From JAVBUY01 sp031552735 (GTDB taxonomy: Bacteria; Bacillota; Clostridia; Christensenellales; Aristaeellaceae), in contig JAVBMF010000019.1 in the NCBI GenBank assembly GCA_031552735.1, positions 29,047-93,046 on the forward strand: 64,000 nucleotides of DNA, given 5' to 3'. Below, in pieces: positions 25,887-33,874 of the stretch. The first letter of the stretch is position 1. The number at the start of each line of letters is the position of its first letter. The notes under the pieces were generated by a model. That model was not told the origin of the DNA and searched no databases. It worked only from the letters and a program-made list of their open reading frames with translations. The position numbers were made by a program, and so were the translations under genes.

Positions 25887-26654
25887 ATGAGCAAAGTGAT
25901 TGCAATCACCAATCAAAAGGGCGGCGTGGGCAAGACCACCACCTGTATTAACCTGTGTGCGTGTTTGGCCGCAGCGGGCAAGCGCGTGCTGGTGGTCGAT
26001 ATCGACCCGCAGGGAAACACATCCAGTGGGCTGGGCGTCCGTGTGGGCAAAAACACCACCACGGTATATGAGGTGCTGATCGACGGCGCGAATCCCGCGA
26101 AGGCGGTGCTGTCCACGCAGGTGCGCGGGCTGTCGCTGCTGCCCGCCGATATTCGCCTGGCCGGTGCCGAGCTGGAGCTGGTGGACCTTGCCAAGCGCGA
26201 GCATATTCTCAAGGGTGCGCTGGACGCGCTGCGTCCGCAGTTTGACTTCATGTTCATCGACTGCCCGCCGTCGCTGGGGTTGCTGACGCTTAACGCGCTG
26301 GTCGCCGCCGACAGCGTGCTCATCCCGATCCAGTGCGAATACTACGCGCTGGAGGGCGTTAGTGCGCTGATGAACACCGTGAATCTGGTCAAAAAAAGCC
26401 TGAATCCCAAGCTGGACATTGAGGGTGTTGTTCTGACCATGCTGGACGCGCGCACCAATCTGGGCCTTCAGGTGGTTGACGAGGTCAAGAAGCACTTCCG
26501 AGGCAAAGTGTACGGCACCATCATTCCGCGCAACGTGCGCCTGGGTGAAGCACCCAGCCATGGGTTGCCCATTCATCTGTATGATCCGCGCAGCGCCGGT
26601 TCGGAAGCGTATCAGGACCTTGCGCTGGAACTGCTAAAAAACAATCGGGGGTAA
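25887..26654 (+). CDS. parA: Chromosome partitioning ATPase ParA (Soj)
   Basis: 255 residues, a chromosomal ParA. The deviant Walker A is NQKGGVGKTTTCINL, Walker A' VLVVDIDPQGNTSSG, and Walker B MFIDCPPSLGLLTLNAL. The usual QCEYYALEGVSALMNT follows. No N-terminal HTH is present, as expected for Soj rather than plasmid ParA. It drives origin segregation together with ParB bound at parS. AAGGAGG lies before the ATG at 25887. It is followed by parB after 4 bp. Matching parS sites are at 46,957 and 48,643. Confidence 0.96.
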   Translation: MSKVIAITNQKGGVGKTTTCINLCACLAAAGKRVLVVDIDPQGNTSSGLGVRVGKNTTTVYEVLIDGANPAKAVLSTQVRGLSLLPADIRLAGAELELVDLAKREHILKGALDALRPQFDFMFIDCPPSLGLLTLNALVAADSVLIPIQCEYYALEGVSALMNTVNLVKKSLNPKLDIEGVVLTMLDARTNLGLQVVDEVKKHFRGKVYGTIIPRNVRLGEAPSHGLPIHLYDPRSAGSEAYQDLALELLKNNRG

Positions 26655-26658
26655 TCGC

Positions 26659-27519
26659 ATGAAGAAAAACAGCTTGGGTCGCGGGCTGGGCGTTCTGCTG
26701 CCCGAGGTCGACGAGCCGCAGCTCTCCGGCGAAAATGTCATTGTCGAAATCCCGCTGGGCGACATCGACCCCAATCGCGAGCAGCCGCGCAAGCGCTTTG
26801 AGGAAGAGCCGATGCGCCAGCTCGCCGCGTCGATTGAGCAGTCCGGCGTCATCCAGCCGATCATCGTGTTCCCCAAGGGCGATCGCTACACCATTGTCGC
26901 CGGTGAGCGCCGCTGGCGCGCGGCGCGCATGGCCGGACTGACCACCATCCCAGCTATCGTCCGCGATTATGACCGCGTGAAGCAGCACGAGGTTGCGCTA
27001 ATCGAGAACATCCAGCGCGAGAACCTAAACCCCATTGAAGAAGCGGCTGCCATTCGCAGCCTGATGGACGAATGCGGGCTCACACAGGAAGCGGTCGCCT
27101 CGCGACTGGGCCGCAGCCGCCCGGCGGTTGCCAATCTGCTGCGCATTCTATCGCTGCCCGAGGACATCCAAAAGCGCGTCCGTGAAGGCGCGCTGTCCGC
27201 CGGACACGCGAGGACGCTGGCCGGTGTGGAATCGGTCGCGGATCAGCGCGCGCTGGCCGCGCAGGCAATTCAACTCAATTGGTCGGTGCGCCAGTTGGAG
27301 ATTGCCGCACAGCAGGACGTCGATCACACGCCCAAGGCGCCCAAGCCCCAACATGCCAAGCCCGTGGAGTTTGACGAGCTGGAGGAAATCATGCTGCGCG
27401 CGTTTGGCGTGAAGGCAGCGATCAACGGCAACATGAAAAAGGGACGCATCGTGCTAAACTATGCCTCGCAGGATGAGCTGGAGGCGATCTATGCCGCGGT
27501 GCAGAAGATCGGGCAGTAA
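26659..27519 (+). CDS. parB: Chromosome partitioning protein ParB (Spo0J)
   Basis: 286 residues. The N-terminal ParB/Srx CTP-binding domain shows VEIPLGDIDPNREQPRKRFEEE, LAASIEQSGVIQPI and the arginine-rich box IVAGERRWRAARMAGL; the HTH follows with LTQEAVASRLGRSRPAVANLLRIL, and a C-terminal dimerisation region closes the protein. ParB loads at parS as a CTP-dependent clamp, spreads and recruits SMC. The start KKNSLGRGLGVLLPE is the standard beginning. It is coupled to parA. Two perfect parS sites lie about 20 kb away, a normal distance for an origin domain. Confidence 0.96.
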   Translation: MKKNSLGRGLGVLLPEVDEPQLSGENVIVEIPLGDIDPNREQPRKRFEEEPMRQLAASIEQSGVIQPIIVFPKGDRYTIVAGERRWRAARMAGLTTIPAIVRDYDRVKQHEVALIENIQRENLNPIEEAAAIRSLMDECGLTQEAVASRLGRSRPAVANLLRILSLPEDIQKRVREGALSAGHARTLAGVESVADQRALAAQAIQLNWSVRQLEIAAQQDVDHTPKAPKPQHAKPVEFDELEEIMLRAFGVKAAINGNMKKGRIVLNYASQDELEAIYAAVQKIGQ

Positions 27520-27681
27520 GATCGAGCAAATCGCAAGATGCATTTTGTTCGGTTTCACGGCTTGCGCCGTGGTTCGCTTTGCTCGAGGTGTCAAAGAAAA
27601 GCCCCTGCGATACACTGAAAATGAAGGAGCCTCGGCCGCTTCATACATCCCTTGATTGTAAAAGCTCTTCGCGATGATCAG
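27520..27681. other. Gene-free stretch after parB with a branched inverted repeat
   Basis: CGAGCAAA (27523-27530) pairs with TTTGCTCG (27578-27585), enclosing a second hairpin CACGGC-TTGC-GCCGTG (27556-27571). No T-run follows, so it is not a standard terminator. Nothing else recognisable is seen before the terminator at 27682. Confidence 0.45.
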
Positions 27682-27710
27682 AAAACCCCTTCCTTTCGGA
27701 AGGGGTTTTG
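27682..27710. terminator. Bidirectional intrinsic terminator
   Basis: AAAACCCCTTCC-TTTC-GGAAGGGGTTTT forms a 12-pair stem between the convergent parB (+) and ClbS-like (-) genes. Confidence 0.93.
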
Positions 27711-27717
27711 TTTGTGG

Positions 27718-28233
27718 TCATGCGCTCTTCCATTGCTTGACCGCTTTTTTCAGCTTGGTCATGGCCCACACATAATGGCTGGCGGTGCAGCTGACAAAGT
27801 ACGCGCCCAGTGTTGTGCTCTTCGTCCATTTGTACACACCCTTGGCGAAAAGCTGCTCGTTGGTGTGGCTGTCGATCAGCCGCAGGATCATCTCGTGGCT
27901 GTCTTTCAGCAGGCGCTCCGCCTCGGCCAACGGCATTTGCTGATAGCGCCGCCAGATTTCCTGATTGAGCGCGGGCAGCGTTTTCCAGGTGTATCCCGTG
28001 CCGGGTACATCGGGCATGCCGCCTTCCAATGTGCCGATTTTATGCCACCGCTGCACCATCAAGTGCCACTCGTGCAGATGGATGAGCACGTCGCGCAAGT
28101 TCTTATCGCGGTCGTCGAACGGAAATGCCGCTTCTCTTTTGTCTTCCGGTATGGTGTCGATCAGCACCCATAGCGCGGCAAACTGCGCGTTTGCCTCTGT
28201 GATTAGGTCTTGTTTGGTGGTCGGCCTCGGCAT
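27718..28233 (-). CDS. ClbS/DfsB family four-helix bundle protein (DUF1706)
   Basis: 171 residues of the DinB-like ClbS/DfsB superfamily: PTTKQDLITEANAQFAALWVLID, RDKNLRDVLIHLHEWHLMV, GYTWKTLPALNQEIWRRYQ and TLGAYFVSCTASHYVWAMTKLKK. The founding member ClbS protects against colibactin by opening its cyclopropane warhead; most members have unknown roles. GGAGGG lies 7 nt before the ATG at 28233. It follows a WYL regulator on the same strand, and the 68-bp gap contains a palindrome also found before the regulator gene, so it is probably a regulated target, perhaps for a genotoxic or alkylating stress. Confidence 0.88.
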   Translation of the reverse strand: MPRPTTKQDLITEANAQFAALWVLIDTIPEDKREAAFPFDDRDKNLRDVLIHLHEWHLMVQRWHKIGTLEGGMPDVPGTGYTWKTLPALNQEIWRRYQQMPLAEAERLLKDSHEMILRLIDSHTNEQLFAKGVYKWTKSTTLGAYFVSCTASHYVWAMTKLKKAVKQWKSA

Positions 28234-28271
28234 GGCGCATCCCTCCTGATGGCATGATTGTATCACGCAAA

Positions 28272-28293
28272 ACATGACAACTGTCTGTCATGT
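28272..28293 (-). promoter_or_regulatory. Operator palindrome before the ClbS-like gene
   Basis: ACATGACA-N6-TGTCATGT, perfect 8-bp arms. The same ACATGACA half-site begins the inverted repeat at 29246 before the WYL regulator. A TACAAT-like -10 lies between it and the gene start. Confidence 0.6.
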
Positions 28294-28301
28294 TTCTTTT
28301 C

Positions 28302-29213
28302 TCATGCTTCTTTTCTATGGTGTGCTGCAATCCTGTCGGCTTGCTCCGCCAGCCGCTGCCGCACGTCCGTTGGCGACAGCACATCCACCGCGTCGCCCAA
28401 CGATAGCAGGTACCCATAGAGCCAGGCATCATCGGGCAGCCGCGCCGTAACCAGCAGCATCCCATCTTCCTCTTTATGAATGTGCTGCGCATCAAACTCA
28501 TCAAAGGCACGGTATGCCGCCGATGGATGAAAGCGCAGTTTCAGCTCAATCACGCTGTCCGGGTCGCTGTCCGCCTCAATCTCCGGTGCGGGGTATTCGC
28601 CGCGATCAAACCGCACCTGCATGGGCGCAAGGTCGCGCATGCGGTTAACCTTGAAGGTGCGGAAGCCCTGCTTGGCAACGCAAAAAGCCTGTAGATACCA
28701 TGCGGCGAACTTGAACACCAGACGCAGTGGGAAGACTGTGCGACGCGTGTTTTCTCCATATGCGCTGTCGTAGGTGAAGGCCAGCGCACGCTGCCCGACG
28801 ATTGTGCTTTTGATTTGCTCAAATCTTGCCTGATCGGCATCGGTGTGGCCCCAGCGCGAAAAGTCCACTGTGATCCATTCCGGCTCTGTCTGTGCGAAGA
28901 GTGTGCGCAGTTTGCCCAGCGCGGCGTTGGCATCGGGGCGACCCGTCGCCGCCATGCCTTGCAGCGCGAAAAGGATCTGCTGTTGCTCCTCCCCACTTAG
29001 CAACGTTTTGCTCAACACATAGCGGTCGACAATCGAAATGCCGCCGCCCTTTCCCTGTGCGGTATAGACGGGAATGCCCGCCTGCGCCAGCGCCTCCACA
29101 TCGCGCAGGATGGTGCGCGTGGATACCTCGAACCGGGCGGCCAGCTCTGCCGCGGTCATGCTGCGCTTCTCCATCAGCAGGTGCACCATTTCCAAGAGTC
29201 GGCTAATCTGCAT
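28302..29213 (-). CDS. WYL-domain transcriptional regulator (YafY/DeoR-like)
   Basis: 303 residues. Residues 1-60 are an HTH (MQISRLLEMVHLLMEKRSMTAAELAARFEVSTRTILRDVEAL), and the middle is a WYL domain (LVFKFAAWYLQAFCVAKQGFRTFKVNRMRDL), with a C-terminal WCX-type extension ending in helix. WYL domains bind nucleic acid or small ligands and often control DNA-damage or defence genes. GAGGTG precedes the ATG at 29213. The operator-like repeats before this gene and before the ClbS-like gene imply control of both. Confidence 0.9.
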   Translation of the reverse strand: MQISRLLEMVHLLMEKRSMTAAELAARFEVSTRTILRDVEALAQAGIPVYTAQGKGGGISIVDRYVLSKTLLSGEEQQQILFALQGMAATGRPDANAALGKLRTLFAQTEPEWITVDFSRWGHTDADQARFEQIKSTIVGQRALAFTYDSAYGENTRRTVFPLRLVFKFAAWYLQAFCVAKQGFRTFKVNRMRDLAPMQVRFDRGEYPAPEIEADSDPDSVIELKLRFHPSAAYRAFDEFDAQHIHKEEDGMLLVTARLPDDAWLYGYLLSLGDAVDVLSPTDVRQRLAEQADRIAAHHRKEA

Positions 29214-29231
29214 GCGCTCACCTCGGTTTCC

Positions 29232-29262
29232 AGTATAGCATACAAACATGACACGTGCATGT
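29232..29262 (-). promoter_or_regulatory. WYL gene -10 with overlapping operator
   Basis: Minus-strand -10 TATACT (plus 29232-29237). The inverted repeat ACATG-N7-CATGT (29246-29262) sits where the -35 would be and begins with the same ACATGACA as the site at 28272, as expected for autorepression. Confidence 0.5.
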
Positions 29263-29307
29263 CTTGATTTGAAAAATGCCTGCTGCCATGTATCGCGGCA
29301 CTTGCGA

Positions 29308-29336
29308 TTGCGCGGGCGCGTGCTTCATGCTATGAT
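29308..29336 (+). promoter_or_regulatory. Sigma-A promoter of argS
   Basis: TTGCGC (29308-29313), 17 bp, TATGAT (29331-29336), about 40 bp before the argS ATG. Confidence 0.6.
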
Positions 29337-29375
29337 AGGAGGCGAAACTAGACAAGCCGAAGTGAGGAATCCCAC

Positions 29376-31085
29376 ATGGATATGAAAGCCCGTGTTGCCG
29401 CGCACCTGCTGACCACGCTGACAGCCGCCTTTGGTGATGCTGCCACCGATGCCGATGCGCTGAAGAATTTGCTGGAGGTGCCACCCGATCGCGCGATGGG
29501 CGATTATGCCTTCCCTTGCTTTATGCTGGCCAAGACCTTGCGCAAAGGGCCGCCGATGATCGCCCAGGCGCTGGCCGACGCGTGGCAACCCTGCGATTTT
29601 GCGCGGGCGCAGTGCGTAAACGGGTACTTAAACTTCTTCCTGGACCGCGAGCAACTGGCGCAAGAGACTGTATCCGCCGTGCTAAACGCGCCGGGCAAGT
29701 GGGGCGCGACCGACGAGGGCAGCGGGCGCACCGTCTGCCTAGACTACAGCTCGATCAACATCGCCAAGCGCTTTCATATCGGGCATCTGTCCACCACGAT
29801 GATTGGCCATTCGCTGCGCCGCATCTATCAGCATCTGGGCTACACCACGGTGGGCATCAATCATCTGGGTGACTGGGGCACGCAGTTTGGAAAGATGATC
29901 TGTGCCTATAAGCGCTGGGGTACAAAAGAGGAAGTGACGCAAGGCGGCGTGGATGCGCTGATGGCGCTGTATGTCCGCTTCCACGACGAAGCGGAGAAGG
30001 ACCCCGCGCTGGAGGATGAAGGCCGCGCGTGGTTTAAGCGCATCGAGGACGGTGACCCTGAGGCGCTGGACATCTTCAACTGGTTCAAGCAGTTGACACT
30101 GACCGATGCTGAGCGCGTCTATCGTGTCCTAGGTGTTTCGTTCGATTCCTACGCGGGTGAAAGTTTCTATAACGACAAGATGGATCGCGTGGTCGATGAG
30201 CTGCGCGAAAAAGGGCTGCTGGTCGAAAGCCAGGGGGCGTATGTGGTTGATCTGGAGGCATACAAGATGCCGCCGTGCATCATCCTGAAAAAAGATGGGG
30301 CCACGCTCTACGCGACGCGCGACATTGCCGCCGCGCTCTATCGCCACGACACCTACGATTTTGCCAAGTGCCTGTATGTGGTCGCCTATCAACAAGACCT
30401 GCACTTCCGCCAGGTGTTCAAGGTTCTCGACCTGATGGGCTATGATTGGTACGCAAATCTGGAGCATGTCGCCTTCGGCATGATCAGCTATGAAGGACAG
30501 ACGCTGTCTACGCGCAAAGGCCATGTGCTGTATCTGGAGGACGTGCTGCGCCGCGCCACAGAAAAGGCGCTTGCCATCATTGAGGAAAAATCGCCCGGGC
30601 TCGACAACAAAGCGGAGGTCGCGCGACAAGTGGGCATCGGTGCGGTGATTTATGCCGACCTGCAAAATAACCGCATTAAGGACATCGACTTCTGGTGGGA
30701 CCGCGCGCTAAACTTTGACGGCGAGACTGGCCCCTATGTGCAGTATACGCATGCGCGCTGCTGCTCGGTGTTGCGTAAGGTTGAAGGCACGCTCTCCACG
30801 CCCGATTGGGCGGCACTGGCAGACGATGAGGCACAGATGGTGCTGCTGCTGCTTTCGCGCTTTCCTGATGTTGTGCAAGAGGCCGCGCTGCGTAACGAGC
30901 CCTCCATGATCACCCGCCACACCACGCTGATTGCGCAAGCCTACAATAAATTCTACTACGAGCATCGCATTCTGGACGACGGCCCGGGCACGGTGGCAGC
31001 GCGCGTGATGCTGACGCAAGCCGTGCAGGACGTGATCAAGACCGGCCTGTATCTGGTGGGCATCGAGGCACCGGAGCGGATGTAG
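29376..31085 (+). CDS. argS: Arginyl-tRNA synthetase
   Basis: 569 residues, class I. The HIGH motif appears as AKRFHIGHLSTT near residue 130 and the KMSKS-equivalent as TLSTRKG near residue 375; the C-terminal DALR anticodon domain includes RCCSVLRKVEGTL and EHRILDDGPGTVAARVMLTQAVQDVI. The N-terminal additional domain is short. GAGGAA lies 7 nt before the ATG. Transcribed from its own promoter and ended by a hairpin at 31141. No T-box is visible in the short leader. Confidence 0.97.
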   Translation: MDMKARVAAHLLTTLTAAFGDAATDADALKNLLEVPPDRAMGDYAFPCFMLAKTLRKGPPMIAQALADAWQPCDFARAQCVNGYLNFFLDREQLAQETVSAVLNAPGKWGATDEGSGRTVCLDYSSINIAKRFHIGHLSTTMIGHSLRRIYQHLGYTTVGINHLGDWGTQFGKMICAYKRWGTKEEVTQGGVDALMALYVRFHDEAEKDPALEDEGRAWFKRIEDGDPEALDIFNWFKQLTLTDAERVYRVLGVSFDSYAGESFYNDKMDRVVDELREKGLLVESQGAYVVDLEAYKMPPCIILKKDGATLYATRDIAAALYRHDTYDFAKCLYVVAYQQDLHFRQVFKVLDLMGYDWYANLEHVAFGMISYEGQTLSTRKGHVLYLEDVLRRATEKALAIIEEKSPGLDNKAEVARQVGIGAVIYADLQNNRIKDIDFWWDRALNFDGETGPYVQYTHARCCSVLRKVEGTLSTPDWAALADDEAQMVLLLLSRFPDVVQEAALRNEPSMITRHTTLIAQAYNKFYYEHRILDDGPGTVAARVMLTQAVQDVIKTGLYLVGIEAPERM

Positions 31086-31140
31086 TCGGCTGAGCCGCCA
31101 TCCCTTTCGCTCCGCGCCTAACTGCGAAATATGACCCCAT

Positions 31141-31182
31141 AAAAAGAGCGAACCGCATCTTGTACGGTTCGCTCTTCTTTTT
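31141..31182. terminator. Bidirectional terminator between argS and kduD
   Basis: AAGAGCGAACCG and CGGTTCGCTCTT form a 12-pair stem, with an A-run before and CTTTTTG after. It serves the convergent argS and kduD. Confidence 0.92.
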
Positions 31183-31199
31183 GTTGTCTTGCGCGTATC

Positions 31200-31958
31200 T
31201 TACCTCGCCAGCCAGCCGCCATCCACCGCGATGGTGAAGCCATTGATGTAATCCGACGCGGCGCTGGACAGGAACACCGCCGGACCGGCGACATCCTCCG
31301 GCGTGCCCCAGCGGCCAGCCGGGATGCGTGCCAGAATGTCGCTGCTGCGCTGCTCGTCCGCGCGCAGGGCTTGCGTGTTGTTGGTGGCCATGTAGCCCGG
31401 CGCGATGGCGTTGGACTGGATGTTATACTTCGCCCATTCGGTCGCCATCGACCGCGTGATGCCCATCACCGCCGACTTGGCAGCGGTGTAGCTGGGCACG
31501 CGGATGCCGCCCTGATAAGACAGCATCGACGCAATTGAGATAATCTTGCCGCCGCTGTTCTGCTTGATGTACTGGCGCGCCGCAGCCTGCGAGAGGAAAA
31601 AGACGGTCTTGATGTTGATGTTCATCACATCGTCCCAATCCTTCTCGGTGAAGTTGATGGCATCCTCACGGCGAATGATGCCCGCGTTGTTGATCAGGAT
31701 ATCCACGCGGCCCAGTTTGGCCACCGCGGTTTCGACGATGCGCTGGCACGGCTCGATGGACATCAGGTTCTCCACCATGCCGACAAACTTGCGGCCGGTG
31801 TCGGTGATCATCTTCTCGGTTTCGGGCATGGCCACATAATCGACGCCCACAATGTCGGCGCCCGCCTTGGCCAGTGCCAGCGACATGCCTTGGCCCAAGC
31901 CGGTGCTCGCGCCGGTCACGATCGCAACTTTTCCAGAGAGATCAAAGGGATTGTTCAT
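31200..31958 (-). CDS. kduD: 2-dehydro-3-deoxy-D-gluconate 5-dehydrogenase
   Basis: 252 residues, a classical short-chain dehydrogenase: TGASTGLGQG cofactor loop, NNAG, and catalytic YTAAK with the upstream Ser in ISIASMLSYQGG. NPFDLSGKVAIVTG and the C-terminal GFTIAVDGGWLAR match KduD, which reduces 3-deoxy-glycero-2,5-hexodiulosonate in pectin and uronate breakdown. It lies 29 bp after kduI in the same direction, so the two steps of the pathway are one operon. Downstream kdgK/kdgA are not in the window. Confidence 0.92.
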   Translation of the reverse strand: MNNPFDLSGKVAIVTGASTGLGQGMSLALAKAGADIVGVDYVAMPETEKMITDTGRKFVGMVENLMSIEPCQRIVETAVAKLGRVDILINNAGIIRREDAINFTEKDWDDVMNINIKTVFFLSQAAARQYIKQNSGGKIISIASMLSYQGGIRVPSYTAAKSAVMGITRSMATEWAKYNIQSNAIAPGYMATNNTQALRADEQRSSDILARIPAGRWGTPEDVAGPAVFLSSAASDYINGFTIAVDGGWLAR

Positions 31959-31987
31959 AGGATATGCCTCCTTTATTGTGTCGCGCC

Positions 31988-32821
31988 TTACCGCAGATCC
32001 AGCGGCTTGATGTGATCCATATCGTCAAAGTCCTGGTTTTCGCCGCACATGCCCCAGATAAAGGCATAGTTGCTGGTGCCTACGCCGGTGTGGATCGACC
32101 AGCTCGGCGAGATCACCGCCTGCTCATTGTGCAGGATCACATGGCGGGTTTCCGTGGGCTGCCCCATCATGTGGAAAACGACATTTTCGCCCAGATCAAA
32201 GTAGAAATACACCTCCATGCGGCGCTCATGCGTATGGCAGGGCATGGAGTTCCAGTTGCTGCCCGGATCCAGCACCGTCAGACCCATGCACAGTTGGCAG
32301 GTCTCCATGACCGCCGGATGCAGGTACTGATAGATGGTGCGCTTGTTGCAGGTCTCCGGCGCGCCCAGCGCACGCGGGTTTGCCTGGGAAATGTCGATTT
32401 TCCGATTGGGCAGTGTCTTGTGCGCGGGCGCGCTGTTCAGATAGAACTTCGCAGGCTCGCTGCCGTTGACGCTCTCAAAGCGCAGCTCCTTCGCGCCCAT
32501 GCCAACGTACAGGCCGTCGCGCGGGTTCATCTCGTAGGTTTCGCCATCGACAACCACGCGGCCTTTGCCACCGACATTGATCACGCCCAGTTCCCTGCGT
32601 TCCAGGAAATACTTCGACGCCATTTCCTTGCTGCCGGTCAGTTCCACCGCACCTTTGACCGGCATGATGCCGCCAGCAATGATGCGGTCGATGTGGCTGT
32701 AGGTTAGCACGGCCTCGTCGGCCTCAAAGATGCGCTCGATGACAAACTCGCTACGCAGTCGCTCTGTGGTGTAAAACTTCGCGTCTTGGGAGTTGGCGGG
32801 CTCGCGGATGGTCAGTTTCAT
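31988..32821 (-). CDS. kduI: 5-dehydro-4-deoxy-D-glucuronate isomerase
   Basis: 277 residues, the usual KduI length. A cupin-type zinc isomerase that converts DKI to 3-deoxy-glycero-2,5-hexodiulosonate. Metal ligands are in MPCHTHERRMEVYFYFD (two His and a Glu) and the later SWSIHTGVGTSNY (His); FVIERIF and YVGMGAKELRF are family text. The ATG at 32821 follows AAGGAGGG. It is first in the kduI-kduD operon, opposite an AraC activator gene. Confidence 0.96.
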   Translation of the reverse strand: MKLTIREPANSQDAKFYTTERLRSEFVIERIFEADEAVLTYSHIDRIIAGGIMPVKGAVELTGSKEMASKYFLERRELGVINVGGKGRVVVDGETYEMNPRDGLYVGMGAKELRFESVNGSEPAKFYLNSAPAHKTLPNRKIDISQANPRALGAPETCNKRTIYQYLHPAVMETCQLCMGLTVLDPGSNWNSMPCHTHERRMEVYFYFDLGENVVFHMMGQPTETRHVILHNEQAVISPSWSIHTGVGTSNYAFIWGMCGENQDFDDMDHIKPLDLR

Positions 32822-32877
32822 GGGGGTCCCTCCTTGATCGGTCGTATTGGCGGGGCAATGCCCCACAATCTGGGTGT

Positions 32878-32937
32878 ATTATAGCACAGCTAAATCGCAA
32901 ATTCCTTGCATTTCTTCGCAAAAAGCTTGCGTTTCTT
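32878..32937. promoter_or_regulatory. kduI promoter with AraC-type direct-repeat operator
   Basis: The minus-strand kduI -10 is TATAAT (plus 32878-32883) with no good -35. Two direct repeats TTGCATTTCTT (32906-32916) and TTGCGTTTCTT (32927-32937), 21 bp apart, that is two helical turns, cover the -35 region. This is the classic layout for an AraC-family activator. The second repeat runs into TTGACC, a possible -35 of the divergent regulator gene. Confidence 0.6.
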
Positions 32938-32991
32938 GACCTATTGCGCTATCATGGCTATGCAATTGTTGCACAGGGGAGGTGCGAACCG

Positions 32992-33849
32992 GTGGAAATA
33001 TTTGCGCGTTGCACAGACGCGGTGGCCGCCTGCCAGCAAAGCAAGCGTTTTGCTATCGCGGTGTTGTCCGACGAAGAGAAGCCCCGCAGTATGCACAACC
33101 ATGACTGTTTGGAGATCTATTTCTCGGTGTCGGGCGGCCGCCAGTTTTTTGTTGACGGCCGACTGTATGAAAATTGCGACGGCGATCTGTTCGTCATCAA
33201 CCAGTTCGAAACGCATAAACCGGTGCTGGTCGATGGTGTTCACCACGAACGCATTGTGCTGTGTGTCGCACCGGAATATCCTGCCAGCCTGTCCACTATG
33301 GAAACCGATCTTTCTGCCTGCTTTTATCAGCGGCCGCCGGGGTTTTCGCACCGGGTGCACTTACACCATGCCGAGCGCGCGCAATTTTTGGCACTGATCA
33401 ATCGCTGCAAAGGCGCACAGGGCTATGGCGCGGATGTGGTGGAGAACACATGCTTTACCGAGTTGATGCTGCTGATTGGCAGTCTGTACGTGCCGGAACG
33501 CCCGGTTGTCAGTGCCACCGAAAGCTCGCACGCCGGGGAATTGGTCAGCAGCATGCTGGACTATATTAACCAGCGCATTGCCGAGCCGCTGACCATTGAA
33601 CGCATGTCAGAGCAATTTTATCTCAGCCGTGGATACCTGTGCCGCCTGTTTAAGCAGGAAACCGGCGCCACCATCAACAAATATATTGTCGCGCGTCGCA
33701 TCAGCATCGCGAAACGCTTATTGGCCGATGGCGCAACCGTGCACGAAGCCTGCGAGCAGTCCGGCTTTGGCGATTATGCGCATTTCATCCGCGCATTTGG
33801 CCAAGCTGTAGGTATATCGCCAAAACAATACGCGCTCAAGGTCGGATAA
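32992..33849 (+). CDS. AraC family transcriptional regulator
   Basis: 285 residues. N-terminal cupin sensor (MHNHDCLEIYFSVSGGRQFFVDG, DGDLFVINQFETHKP) and a C-terminal double HTH (LTIERMSEQFYLSRGYLCRLFKQETG, then VHEACEQSGFGDYAHFIRAFGQAVGISPKQY). It probably activates the divergent kduI-kduD genes in response to a pectin-derived sugar. The GTG at 32992 was chosen: GGGGAGG precedes it at about 9 nt, and upstream in-frame ATGs have none. The repeats at 32906-32937 are its likely binding sites. Confidence 0.9.
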   Translation: MEIFARCTDAVAACQQSKRFAIAVLSDEEKPRSMHNHDCLEIYFSVSGGRQFFVDGRLYENCDGDLFVINQFETHKPVLVDGVHHERIVLCVAPEYPASLSTMETDLSACFYQRPPGFSHRVHLHHAERAQFLALINRCKGAQGYGADVVENTCFTELMLLIGSLYVPERPVVSATESSHAGELVSSMLDYINQRIAEPLTIERMSEQFYLSRGYLCRLFKQETGATINKYIVARRISIAKRLLADGATVHEACEQSGFGDYAHFIRAFGQAVGISPKQYALKVG

Positions 33850-33874
33850 CACAAAAGGAGTTTCTTCTATTTAT

